This document shows positions 43,101 to 50,876 of a stretch of 64,000 bases of DNA, one piece after another. Source of the DNA: Flavobacterium luminosum (GTDB lineage: Bacteria > Bacteroidota > Bacteroidia > Flavobacteriales > Flavobacteriaceae); assembly GCF_023635005.1 (NCBI RefSeq), contig NZ_JAMLJM010000007.1, forward strand, positions 1 through 64,000. Reading direction: 5' to 3'. Position 1 is the first letter of the stretch; every line of letters starts with the position of its first letter. A program made the translations under genes and the position numbers. Under the pieces are notes generated by a model. The model was not told the origin of the DNA and did no database searches. It saw nothing but the letters and a program-made list of their open reading frames with translations.

Positions 43101-45202
43101 GTAAGTGCAGGTTGCGTTACTGTGAACTCCTGTGGTGCCGACACGTCGGTTAAGGTTACCGGGCCGCTTAAAACTAAATTGGTAGTACCTTGGTTGTGGA
43201 TAACAAACGATCTGACAATGTTGGTACTTAGTGTTGTACTTCCGAAATTGGTATCGTCCGCTACAGATGGTGTCGTGTCTCCATCAACAATATCCACCCC
43301 GCTTCCGGTTATATTGATTTCCGGACCTGATGGTGGTGTTCCACAAAAAACCTGAATATCATCCAAACCCCATCTTGCAACTGATGTTGCAGAATCTTTC
43401 CTAAACTTTATAAAAACATTAGGATAAGACGTGTAAGCCGACAAATCAACTGTACAATTTACAGTACCATTCGAAGTTGTATTGCTATGATCATACGTTG
43501 CAACTGTTGTATACGTTCCTCCTTGTGTCGTTGTAGAAACCTCTATCAACATAGTTTTTGCAACACTACTTCCGGTTCTTTCCAATGTAAAAGTCAAATT
43601 AGTTGGATAATTCACCGCTATTGTTGTCAATTCACCAGTTTGTGATTGAAATTCAGCTCTGTTTGACGCAAAAGTCACGGAGGTTTGTACCCATCCTGAT
43701 GGTAAAGTATTGACTGTAAAACTCTCAGACAAACAAGGTCCCGTTGTAACCGACAACGTAGCCGCCGAAGACGTCACAGTACCACAAGGCGCATTTCCGG
43801 TCACTATTACCTGATACTGATAACCGCTCATCGCTAAAGTAGCAGCCGGAGTAGTATAACTGGCTGAAGTAGCACCTGCAATATTAGCCCAACCACTTCC
43901 TGTATTTACTTGCCACTGATAACCTGCAGCATTGGAAGCTGTTACCGAAAAAGTTGCCGTGTTTCCAACTGTGGTTGCTTGGTTGGTTGCTTGTCCAGTA
44001 ATAGCAACCGGTGCCGCAACTGTAAAAGTTACAGATGTTGCTGGCGACCAACACGTACCACTTAACTCTCTCACATAGATAGTGTAAGAACCTGCAGTTG
44101 CTGACGAAATATAACTTGAAGTTGTTGGATTTGTTGTTACTGTTCCTGTAGCACTTGTTTGCCAATAAATATTGGCACTTGGTGCTGAATAAGTTAAAGT
44201 TGCTGCTCCACAAGATGGATTAGCAGTAATATTAATAGTTCCAGATGGTGCACTTGGTATTGCTGTTACATTAACCGCTCCAGAAACATTACTAACCGCA
44301 GGCGTTGGCGTTGGCATACAAGTACTTCCTACTTCGCAATAATAATACAAAGTTCCGACTGACGCAGTAGAAGGCGTATAAGTAGCGCTTGTTGCTCCGG
44401 CGATCAAAGTCCCTCCGCTAGCACTTGCCACTGTATTACTGTACCATTGATAGGTTAAGGTCGGAGCACCAGTCGCAGCAACCGACAAGGCAGTTGCCGA
44501 AGCACCTGCACAATAATTTTGAACTGATGTTGAAGGATTTGTAGTTATTGTTGGTGTTGAACACGTTGTTAGTGTTCCTTCAACTTTAAAATCATCTAAC
44601 ACCCATCTCTCATTTGCTGAATTATTTAATAAAGTAATTCTAAATTTTAAATTAGACGTTGAAGGAAGTCCTGAAATATTTATTGATGAATATCCGTCAG
44701 TAGTCCTAACACCACCACCTCCAGGTTGAAAGTCTACAGGCGTAGCATTACCATCGTAAGCTGTATTTGCATTTCCTGTTGCTGAATAAGCCCAATAAGC
44801 ATTTGAATTACCTAAAATCCTAAGTGTACTATACCAATTTGTTCCTCCATTTGGACTAACTTCAACTGTTACAATATCTCCAACATCGGCACCATTTCCA
44901 GCACCTCCAATAGAAAATGATGCTAATTTAAAAGACATACTTATTGAAGTATAACCAGTTGAATTTATATCACTACTAAGTAATGTTGCTGTCGCATTTG
45001 AAACTCCTCTTGAGTGTGTTCCTTCAAATGCAAAAGGCGAAGAACTTGGTCCATCTGTTGCAGCCGAATTACCATTGTAATAAGCTCCGTTTGACAATGT
45101 AAATAATGTCGTAGCATCATTTAACCCATCAGAAACAATGATAGTCTGCCCCCAAGACACAATGGAGCACAAAAAAGCTAAAACGAGTAGTTTTAATTTC
45201 AT
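40157..45202 (-). CDS. giant T9SS type A surface/secreted protein
   Basis: A 1681-residue protein from the ATG at 45202, which opens a clear signal peptide (ending CSIVSWGQ). It is modular and Thr/Ser/Asn-rich. N-terminal jelly-roll-like modules are followed by Ig-like repeats (GATSATYTPSTASVGTLYYYCEV; GATSASYTTPAATLAMSGYQYQV), a choice-of-anchor module, an ASPM/Hydin-like segment with NIPSNDSNEALYNFDI, a lamin-tail-like part, then a long beta region and a type A sorting domain (YDIYNVLGQLLAYKK, VKVTLENGQVVSKKIMY). It is probably an adhesin or matrix protein; no catalytic motif was seen. It is monocistronic. Confidence 0.85.
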   Translation of the reverse strand: MKLKLLVLAFLCSIVSWGQTIIVSDGLNDATTLFTLSNGAYYNGNSAATDGPSSSPFAFEGTHSRGVSNATATLLSSDINSTGYTSISMSFKLASFSIGGAGNGADVGDIVTVEVSPNGGTNWYSTLRILGNSNAYWAYSATGNANTAYDGNATPVDFQPGGGGVRTTDGYSSINISGLPSTSNLKFRITLLNNSANERWVLDDFKVEGTLTTCSTPTITTNPSTSVQNYCAGASATALSVAATGAPTLTYQWYSNTVASASGGTLIAGATSATYTPSTASVGTLYYYCEVGSTCMPTPTPAVSNVSGAVNVTAIPSAPSGTINITANPSCGAATLTYSAPSANIYWQTSATGTVTTNPTTSSYISSATAGSYTIYVRELSGTCWSPATSVTFTVAAPVAITGQATNQATTVGNTATFSVTASNAAGYQWQVNTGSGWANIAGATSASYTTPAATLAMSGYQYQVIVTGNAPCGTVTSSAATLSVTTGPCLSESFTVNTLPSGWVQTSVTFASNRAEFQSQTGELTTIAVNYPTNLTFTLERTGSSVAKTMLIEVSTTTQGGTYTTVATYDHSNTTSNGTVNCTVDLSAYTSYPNVFIKFRKDSATSVARWGLDDIQVFCGTPPSGPEINITGSGVDIVDGDTTPSVADDTNFGSTTLSTNIVRSFVIHNQGTTNLVLSGPVTLTDVSAPQEFTVTQPALTTIPAGGNTTFTVTFNSAIAGTFTNTVNIPSNDSNEALYNFDIVATAYDATATGTVFRPGDLIFVGYDSTVSAAADCSGGAQMDKLYVANLIDILPGTEFMVVNSRYESGAAANTRTDRWYSGSTDPYDDPGIITFKWNGTAPIVAGSIITFKANVFTVNDIRINDVVTTDFNVTTNANQCNISSTESDQIYIMQGNFTPFGVIGTNRYNLFNGRVLFGLTNGASWVPFTSAVSSANTSAGRVSRLPEDLECFNIEASSLEGVRYYQNSGLHTGSKNQILGAIMNLGNWSSPTNDNCLSTTENFNPSANDNAVGKPFTVTTSNPDGTWTGFTDTDWFKCSNWEGLAVPKSTTDVVIPSVANQPVIGASTAKFPTGAFSNNLTIDGGSSLTMNNAASRLNLYGNWTNNAGNTAFEEGNGTIHFTGSAPQIINNNVNGSTEEFYNVILNNNFDTSVSNDIIANGNLTVNATRTLNIASNDYVDVQYSVTNNGAITIQDDGSLVQRNDLGNYSGSGTHSMTRIAENTKSLDYVYWSSPIISAPFSSIPYSRLYEWDTDVVNPTGYGQGNWVGTADAAMQIGKGYIFRVPNGDSTQTVTFSGSLFNNALINKPIIKGTITVPFPGVNAPITEFDDNWNLVGNPYPSAIDAETFAIQNSSVLEDGTIYLWRHLTGPTSTVSPYYQTFTYNYVSTDYVSYNGTASIPAGAFDGKIAAGQGYFVKMKEAIGSSANLQFSNTQRSRVFNNSQFFRTMSKGKSSREKHRIWLDLLDANKSVTTQVVAYVEGATNDDDFYFDSKADYRSDLGFHSINNNTIFDIQARTLPFDVNDKVPLGVQLPTDGTYTIAIGTLDGLFATTKQKIYVEDKLNQTIHDLTFAPYQFTANKGVINDRFILRYTDQALGNTDFETIAEGVKIYGSDHAIVIDSKTEAIQSYDIYNVLGQLLAYKKQVKGYQAEEATIMKNNQALIVKVTLENGQVVSKKIMY

Positions 45203-45268
45203 AATAATATTTGTTTTTGGTGAAAACACTTTATTCAAAATCAAGGGGTTGATTCGGAATAAAGCAAG

Positions 45269-45276
45269 CAAATATA
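45269..45276 (-). promoter_or_regulatory. -7 promoter element of the giant T9SS gene
   Basis: Reads TATATTTG on the minus strand, 66 bases before the ATG at 45202. Confidence 0.5.
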
Positions 45277-45427
45277 AATTTAATTTTAATTAATATGGGT
45301 GAGTTAAGTTAAATTTATCGTTAAATCTTACCCATCATCGATAAAATTTGTGTTTTCGTAATTTTTTTAATATAAGTATATCCTTACATAATAAGAAATC
45401 AAATCACTTTTTTTGTAATTTTACCCC

Positions 45428-45916
45428 ATGAGTACACAATCCTATACGGTGAGCGAGGCACAAAAAAAAATGGAGTATTACTGTTCCTATCAGGAGCGCT
45501 GCCACCACGAAGTGGTCGCCAAACTCCAGAGCATGAACATGATCCCCCAAGCCATCGATCTGATTGTAGTACATCTAATCACCCACAACTTCCTAAACGA
45601 GGAACGCTTCGCCCGAAGTTTTGCCCGTGGGAAACACCGTTTTAAAAAATGGGGAAGGTTCCGCATCGAAAGTGAACTGAAATCCCGCCATATCTCCTCT
45701 TACAACATCACAAAAGCTTTGCAAGAAATCCCAAAAGAGGTTTATTGGACTACTTTTCATGAACTCGCCGAAAAACATTGGGAATCGATTAAAATCCAAA
45801 ACCTACAACAAAAGCGAAAGAAATTTTGCGACTTCCTACTTCGTAAAGGCTATGAAACTTCATTGATTTTCGAAAAACTGAATGATTTGGAGAAAGGGAT
45901 TACTAGTGAATGGTGA
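45428..45916 (+). CDS. recX: RecX-family regulatory protein
   Basis: A 162-residue all-helical protein of the RecX family, which caps RecA filaments and inhibits recombinase activity. Typical repeats are KKMEYYCSYQERCHHEVVAKL, HNFLNEERFARSFARGKHRFKKWG and RKGYETSLIFEKL. A near-consensus -7 element (TAATTTTA, 45416-45423) ends four bases before the ATG. The last residues SEW and the TGA stop are contributed by the 7-base repeat tract that begins at 45905, so the native C-terminus may have been altered. Confidence 0.88.
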   Translation: MSTQSYTVSEAQKKMEYYCSYQERCHHEVVAKLQSMNMIPQAIDLIVVHLITHNFLNEERFARSFARGKHRFKKWGRFRIESELKSRHISSYNITKALQEIPKEVYWTTFHELAEKHWESIKIQNLQQKRKKFCDFLLRKGYETSLIFEKLNDLEKGITSEW

Positions 45917-46043
45917 ATAGTGAGTGGTGAATGGTCAAAAACTTACCCGTCGGTTCGAGTGTTTTTTTGTAATGAAATGAAGAAAAAATGTATCGAGAAC
46001 TCTACTATCAGTGAGTGGTGAGGAGTGAATGGTGAGTGGTTTT
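45905..46043. repeat. composite repeat element B after recX
   Basis: Degenerate 7-base tract (AGTGAAT GGTGAAT AGTGAGT GGTGAAT; 45905-45932), an imperfect hairpin from GTTCGAGTG to TATCGAGAAC (45953-46000), then a second 7-base tract (46010-46037). It matches the copies after plsC and near bioA. Confidence 0.75.
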
Positions 46044-46102
46044 TAAGGTGAAATCACTAGAACAAATGGAAAATGTTCACCCAAATACGACTGGATTTTT
46101 TT

Positions 46103-46177
46103 TGTGGCAAAATTTTTAAAAATATTTTTTTGCCACACTTTTTGTGGCAAAATATTTCTTGTGAAAATTTTGCCACA
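46103..46177. repeat. tandem AT-rich inverted repeats with TGTGGCAAAA arms
   Basis: Two adjacent palindromes: TGTGGCAAAA (46103) with TTTTTTGCCACA (ending 46137), and TGTGGCAAAA (46143) with ATTTTGCCACA (ending 46177). Nothing coding is seen here. Confidence 0.6.
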
Positions 46178-46224
46178 ACTTTTTTTCAAAAGAAAATAAC
46201 CTGAAACCAACAACAAAACACAAT

Positions 46225-46872
46225 GTCACACTGAGCCTGTCCAAGTGCTCCCTTCACACTGAGCTTATCGAAGTGCCTCTGTCACACTGAGCTTGTCGAA
46301 GTGCTATCAATAAATTTTACCTAGAAAAAGTCTTCGACAAGCTCAGACTGACAATAATAGTAAACTTATCTAAACTCCTATCACACTGTACCTGTCGAAG
46401 TGCTTCCGTCACACTGAGCCTATCCAAGTGCTTCCGTCACACTGAGCTTGTCGAAGTGCCTCTGTCACACTGAGCCTGTCGAAGTGCCTCTGTCACACTG
46501 AGCTTGTCGAAGTGCTATCAATAAATTTTACCTAGAAAAAGTCTTCGACAAGCTCAGACTGACAATAACATTGAGTTCATCGAAGTACTTCCGTCACACT
46601 GAGCTTGTCGAAGTGCTATCAATAAATTTTACCTAGAAAAAGTCTTCGACAAGCTCAGACTGACAATAATAGTAAACTTATCTAAGTACTCCCGTCACAC
46701 TGAGCCTATCCAAGTGCTTCCGTCACACTGAGCCTGTCGAAGTGCAAAAAGATCTCTCCCTACAAAACGTCTTCGACAAGCTCAGACTGACAATAATAGT
46801 AAACTTATCTAAACTCCTATCACACTGTACCTGTCGAAGTGCCTCTGTCACACTGAGCTTGTCGAAGTGCAA
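46225..46872. repeat. array of palindromic REP-like elements (element A), part 1
   Basis: About a dozen copies of a unit with core CACTGAGCTTGTCGAAGTG, some varied (CCTGTCGAAG, CCTATCCAAG), in one orientation, and four copies of the reverse form (CTTCGACAAGCTCAG). Paired forward and reverse copies are often separated by the same linker, TATCAATAAATTTTACC..., giving units of about 73 bases that can fold into hairpins (e.g. at 46281-46353, 46492-46564, 46593-46665). The stretch between recX and the GIY-YIG gene holds no gene. Confidence 0.85.
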
Positions 46873-46911
46873 AAAATTCTTATCTTAGATATAATTATAA
46901 AATTATACGCC

Positions 46912-47253
46912 ATGAAAAACTACTTTGTTTACATTCTAGAATGTAATGACAACAGCTACTACACCGGAATAACCAATGATTTTGAGCGAAGACTTGATGA
47001 ACATTTATCAGGGAAAAATCCAAAATCATATACTTATGAAAGACGTCCATTAAAATTGGTTTGGTTTGAATCATTCGTTGATCCTGATGAAGCTATAGCA
47101 ATGGAGAAAAAAATTAAAGGATGGAGTCGCAGAAAAAAAGAAGCTCTTATGAATCAAGATTGGGAAAAACTTGTGGAATATTCAAAGAATTATACGCAAT
47201 ATCAAAATTTTATATTGGTTCCTTTCAAAAAGTCTTCGACAAGCTCAGACTGA
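46912..47253 (+). CDS. GIY-YIG nuclease domain protein inside a REP array
   Basis: A 113-residue protein from the ATG at 46912. The GIY-YIG fold covers residues 3-80: FVYILECNDNSYYTGITNDF (the GIY and YIG elements as VYI and YTG), ERRLDEHLSG with the conserved Arg, and the catalytic Glu in EAIAMEKKIKGWSRRKKEAL. It resembles the UPF0213/COG2827 group of small single-strand-acting or uncharacterised nucleases. REP-like repeats lie on both sides, and the last residues KSSTSSD and the stop codon are read from a repeat copy. Role unknown; association with the repeats is suggestive. Confidence 0.85.
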   Translation: MKNYFVYILECNDNSYYTGITNDFERRLDEHLSGKNPKSYTYERRPLKLVWFESFVDPDEAIAMEKKIKGWSRRKKEALMNQDWEKLVEYSKNYTQYQNFILVPFKKSSTSSD

Positions 47254-47512
47254 CAATCACACTAAACTTATCGAAGTACTTCCGTCACACTGAGCCTATC
47301 CAAGTGCCTCTGTCACACTGAGCTTGTCGAAGTGCTATCAATAAATTTTACCTAGAAAAAGTCTTCGACAAGCTCAGACTGACTATAACATTAAACTTAT
47401 CGAAATGCTTCCGTCACACTGAGCCTGTCGAAGTGCTTCTGTCACACTGAGCTTGTCGAAGTGCAAAAAAATCTCTTACCTACAAAACGTCTTCGACAAG
47501 CTCAGACTGACA
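47226..47512. repeat. array of palindromic REP-like elements (element A), part 2
   Basis: Continues the array beyond the GIY-YIG gene: about four forward and three reverse copies, including the conserved 73-base hairpin unit at 47310-47382. It covers the end of the GIY-YIG gene on one side and the end of the ketoacyl-synthase gene on the other. Confidence 0.85.
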
Positions 47513-48689
47513 ATAAAACACTCACAGCATTGCCTCCAAAACCTACGGCATTGACAAGTATTTTGCGTAACGGTCGGTTTTGTTTCGGACTATCAATATA
47601 AGGAACGGGAACAAAATGGTTGTAGCGCAACATGAAAACCGCTAATTCTACGCTCAACATGCCCGAAGCACCAAAAGTATGTCCCAATTTCCATTTATTA
47701 GTAGTTAATAGTGGAAGGTTTTCTCCAAAAATATGCTGTATCGCTTTATATTCAGCCATATCGCCTTTAAGGGTTCCCGGTGCGTGCATAACAATGGCAT
47801 CTATGGTATCGGGAGTTGTATTTTGTAGAGCGCCTTTCATAGACTCTTGAAAACAAAGTGCCTCACTGGAAATCGAAAGGGAATGAGTCAGCATTTCTGT
47901 GGCATAGCCTATACCTTCGATATATGCCAACGCTTTCGGAGTTGTTCCTAATTCTAAACAAGCCATTGAAGCACCTTCGCCCAAGACCATAGTGTTTTTC
48001 TGTTTTTCAAAATCTAAAGCTCTGCAAAAATAGTCTTCGACAAGCTCAGACTGACTCTCACACTGAGCTTGTCGAAGTTTGGAGTAGATTTTTAGCGCTT
48101 GCATTTGAGCCATGGTAAAAGGAGTCAATGGCGCTTCACTTCCTCCTACCAAAAATTTATTACATCGACCCGACTCTAACCAAACGATTCCGTTGAGTAA
48201 GGCATGTAACGCTGTAGAACAGGTAATGGAATGGGAAATTTCGGGTCCTTTACTTTTCAGGTCTTGCGCTACCCAAGTAGCAATATTTCCTAACGTAGTG
48301 GTCGGCGAAGCCAATGTAGCCGACTTTCCAGTTTCTAGAAATTCCTGATGGTATTGTTCAAACAATTGGGTGGCTCCCCGAGAAGAACCAATATTAATTC
48401 CGAATACTTCATCCTCTTGCCACTCTGCCTGACGAACAGCTGCTCTGGAAGCAAAGATGGCAAACAAAACCGAAGGGTCTAGGTTTCTGTATTGAGGATG
48501 GGATTGTTGCAAAGCTTCGATCTGCTGTCGAGTCTCCAAAGGAATACGCGCCACAGGGACTGTTTGTTCCCCTATGGTTTCGAGCGTTATAGCCGATTGG
48601 TCGTCTAAATATCGTTTCCAGATTTGTTCAGGCTCGTGGCCTAATGCGGCTACCGATGAAAGGGCTGTAATGGCTATTTTCTGTTTCAA
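47502..48689 (-). CDS. beta-ketoacyl synthase (KAS I/II type) of the biotin locus
   Basis: A thiolase-fold condensing enzyme. The TTG at 48689 starts the conserved KQKIAITALSSVAALG strand; an in-frame ATG at 48749 would add 20 unlike residues. The Cys-His-His triad is present: Cys in SITCSTALHALL, His in VMHAPGTLKGD, His in GHTFGASGMLS. Residues about 202-217 (LRQAQCESQSELVEDY) are read from an inserted REP hairpin at 48035-48077, and the stop codon lies in another repeat. It follows bioA closely, so it may help build the pimeloyl chain, as FabF-like enzymes do; that is inference. Confidence 0.85.
   Translation of the reverse strand: MKQKIAITALSSVAALGHEPEQIWKRYLDDQSAITLETIGEQTVPVARIPLETRQQIEALQQSHPQYRNLDPSVLFAIFASRAAVRQAEWQEDEVFGINIGSSRGATQLFEQYHQEFLETGKSATLASPTTTLGNIATWVAQDLKSKGPEISHSITCSTALHALLNGIVWLESGRCNKFLVGGSEAPLTPFTMAQMQALKIYSKLRQAQCESQSELVEDYFCRALDFEKQKNTMVLGEGASMACLELGTTPKALAYIEGIGYATEMLTHSLSISSEALCFQESMKGALQNTTPDTIDAIVMHAPGTLKGDMAEYKAIQHIFGENLPLLTTNKWKLGHTFGASGMLSVELAVFMLRYNHFVPVPYIDSPKQNRPLRKILVNAVGFGGNAVSVLLSV
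48035..48077. repeat. REP element A inserted in frame within the ketoacyl-synthase gene
   Basis: A perfect palindrome with 15-base arms (CTTCGACAAGCTCAG at 48035-48049; CTGAGCTTGTCGAAG at 48063-48077) and a 13-base loop. It is the same unit as the array 0.5 kb away and keeps the reading frame open. Confidence 0.88.
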
Positions 48690-48763
48690 AAGAATCGATT
48701 TTTTCCTGCTTTGCTTTTTCCACGGTGTAATTATAAACTCCAAAAACACTATGGAAAGTACTG

Positions 48764-48771
48764 CAAAATTA
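48764..48771 (-). promoter_or_regulatory. -7 promoter element of the ketoacyl-synthase gene
   Basis: Reads TAATTTTG on the minus strand and overlaps the bioA stop codon, so the ketoacyl synthase may have its own transcript as well as reading through from bioA. Confidence 0.45.
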
Positions 48772-50040
48772 TACTATTTCTAAGGCCGCTTCAATAGTTT
48801 GATAAACTTTTTGCAATTGTTCGTCAGTGATGACATACGGTGGCAAAACATAAATTGTACCACCAACAGGACGAAGAATAATGCCGTTTTGGATGAAAAA
48901 ATTATACAAACGGTTGCGGAGATTACCATAATAACCTTGAGGATTATCAGTGACAACTTCTAAGGCAAAAATAACTCCCAAAACTCGAGTAGTGGCCACT
49001 TTAGGATGTTGTTGAATACGTTGTTGAAACTGTAAATGATGTTGATGAATACGCTCTAGGTCTACAGAAGTCTTCGGTTGTTGTAAAATTTCGATACTAG
49101 CTAACGCCGCCGCACAACCCGTTGGATTGGCAGTAAACGTATGTCCATGAAACAAGGCGTGATTTACCGAATCACTTTTAAAACCATCAAAAATCTGATT
49201 GGTAAACGTTGTTATTGCCATTGGAATTGTTCCACCGGTAAGCGCTTTGGATAAACACATCATATCGGGTTGGTTTTTTAGGTATTGACAGGCAAAAGTC
49301 TTTCCTGTTTTACCAAAACCGGTCATGACCTCGTCGGCAATAGTCAACACGTTATTTTGTTGGCACACAACCAATAATTCATCTAGTATTTCCGGTTCAT
49401 ACATAACCATTCCCGCAGCGCCCAGCACCAAAGGTTCAAAAATAAAAGCCGCTACTTCGTGTTGCTCAATGGCTTTTTGCAAACTTGCCAAAGTTTCTTG
49501 TTCCTTTCCTTTTACCGGAACTGGAATGCGTACTACCTGAATTAAAGCATCTTGAAAAGCTTCGGTAAAGAGAGAGATTCCGCTAACAGCCATAGCTCCG
49601 AAGGTATCGCCGTGAAAAGCATCTTCAAAAGCAATCAATGTATTTTTAGATCTCCCTTGATTGAAAAAATATTGAAACGAGGCTTTAATGGCTACTTCAA
49701 CAGCAGTGGATCCATTATCCGAATAAAAAAACTTTTGTTGATTATTGGGAAGGATTTCGACTAATTTTTCAGCCAATTGTACCGCTTTATTATGAGTAAA
49801 ACCACCGAACAAAACATGTTCTAGAGTGGTTAATTGTTCGTAAATGGCATCGGCAATAAATTTATTTGAATGTCCAAAAGGATTTACCCACCATGAAGCA
49901 ATCCCATCGATGTATTCTTTGCCGTTTTCATCCCAAAGTAAAGCGTCTTTTCCTTTTACGATAGCTGGAAAATCTTGCGCAATCTGATGTTGAGTATAAG
50001 GATGCCAGTTGTATAGTTTGTCTTTTTCGGTTAAATTCAT
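48769..50040 (-). CDS. bioA: adenosylmethionine-8-amino-7-oxononanoate aminotransferase
   Basis: A 423-residue class III PLP transaminase for the third step of biotin ring synthesis, using SAM as amino donor. Features: YNWHPYTQ near the start, the substrate region GIASWWVNPFGHSN, cofactor site NGSTAVEVAIKASFQ and AFHGDTFG, the DEVMTGFGKTGK Asp, and Lys in CLSKALTGG near residue 265 that binds PLP. A -7 element lies at 50085-50092. A REP-type tract lies just upstream. Confidence 0.95.
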   Translation of the reverse strand: MNLTEKDKLYNWHPYTQHQIAQDFPAIVKGKDALLWDENGKEYIDGIASWWVNPFGHSNKFIADAIYEQLTTLEHVLFGGFTHNKAVQLAEKLVEILPNNQQKFFYSDNGSTAVEVAIKASFQYFFNQGRSKNTLIAFEDAFHGDTFGAMAVSGISLFTEAFQDALIQVVRIPVPVKGKEQETLASLQKAIEQHEVAAFIFEPLVLGAAGMVMYEPEILDELLVVCQQNNVLTIADEVMTGFGKTGKTFACQYLKNQPDMMCLSKALTGGTIPMAITTFTNQIFDGFKSDSVNHALFHGHTFTANPTGCAAALASIEILQQPKTSVDLERIHQHHLQFQQRIQQHPKVATTRVLGVIFALEVVTDNPQGYYGNLRNRLYNFFIQNGIILRPVGGTIYVLPPYVITDEQLQKVYQTIEAALEIV

Positions 50041-50084
50041 GATTGAAGAAAAAAGAAAGTTCTTTTAGTTTTACAATTCCGATG

Positions 50085-50092
50085 CAAAGATA
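50085..50092 (-). promoter_or_regulatory. -7 promoter element of bioA
   Basis: Reads TATCTTTG on the minus strand, 44 bases before the bioA start. No BirA-type operator was recognised. Confidence 0.5.
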
Positions 50093-50113
50093 CGTGAAAA
50101 CCCATTACTGTTT

Positions 50114-50180
50114 AGTGATTGGTGAGGAGTGAATGGTGAATAGTTAGAAGCTTCGCGTCAGTTCGAGTAATTTTTTGTGT
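50114..50180. repeat. partial composite repeat element B between bioD and bioA
   Basis: A degenerate 7-base tract (AGTGATT GGTGAGG AGTGAAT GGTGAAT; 50114-50141) followed by GTTCGAGTAATTTTTTGTG, the left part of the element B hairpin. The right arm is missing. Confidence 0.65.
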
Positions 50181-50209
50181 CAAAATATTTTAACACAACG
50201 TATAAAACT

Positions 50210-50827
50210 TTATAAACTCAAAAGGTTTTCTCGAAATAAATCGGCATAATAACGAATTACCCCAGTATCAAAATAAGGTTCGTTTTCGATACGACCAATC
50301 ATTTTTAGCTTTGTTTTTGATAGAATAATTTCTTCTGAGGCTGGATTAGCATCACCCGAAAAGATAATTCCTGCTACTTGAAGTTTTCTGTTTTGCAAAG
50401 CTTCTATAGTTAATAAGGTATGATTAATGCTTCCCAAATAATGACGCGAAACCACAATGATTTTATAGTCCGGTTGAATGAGATCGATAATACAATCCTC
50501 ATCATTTAAAGGCACCAAAATCCCTCCTGCGCCTTCTATGACAAGATGGTTTGAGGTTTGAGGTTCTACAATCTGATCTAATTTTATGGTGATTCCGTCT
50601 ATTTTTGCCGCCAAATGAGGACTTGCCGGAGTTTGGAGAGAGTAACTGTTTTCGTGAAATTGCGTCTGGGTGTTAGAAACATAACGACGGACTTTATGTG
50701 TATCCGAAAAGTCGAGATCTCCAGCCTGAACTGGTTTCCAATAATCGGCTTGTAAAGCTTCTACTGTAATGGCGGAAGCAACGGTTTTACCCACATCGGT
50801 TCCTATACCTGTAATAAATACTTTCAT
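50210..50827 (-). CDS. bioD: dethiobiotin synthetase
   Basis: A 205-residue P-loop carboxylase that closes the ureido ring of dethiobiotin from diaminopelargonate, CO2 and ATP. The ATG at 50827 begins MKVFITGIGTDVGKT, with the nucleotide-binding loop right at the start; the longer frame adds ten residues across a terminator. Also seen are YWKPVQAGDLD and the IEGAGGILVPLND motif near residue 105. It lies between bioA and the ECF-sigma cluster. Confidence 0.94.
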   Translation of the reverse strand: MKVFITGIGTDVGKTVASAITVEALQADYWKPVQAGDLDFSDTHKVRRYVSNTQTQFHENSYSLQTPASPHLAAKIDGITIKLDQIVEPQTSNHLVIEGAGGILVPLNDEDCIIDLIQPDYKIIVVSRHYLGSINHTLLTIEALQNRKLQVAGIIFSGDANPASEEIILSKTKLKMIGRIENEPYFDTGVIRYYADLFRENLLSL

Positions 50828-50851
50828 CAATTTTTTTTGCAAAAATAATAA

Positions 50852-50870
50852 ACCCATCGTTATGATGGGC
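50852..50870 (-). terminator. stem-loop after the membrane protein gene
   Basis: CCCATC (50853-50858) pairs with GATGGG (50864-50869), with a T-rich stretch on the minus strand. It separates the sigma-factor operon from bioD. Confidence 0.65.
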
Positions 50871-50876
50871 TTACTC

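Noticed and set aside
45294..45335. Operator palindrome ATGGGT...ACCCAT between the giant T9SS gene and recX
   Set aside because: The arms are only six bases, and the inner pairing is imperfect; not enough to claim a site.
46225..47512. CRISPR array
   Set aside because: The repeats are regularly sized but the spacing is irregular, the same linkers recur, copies occur in both orientations and no cas genes are near. They are REP-like palindromes.
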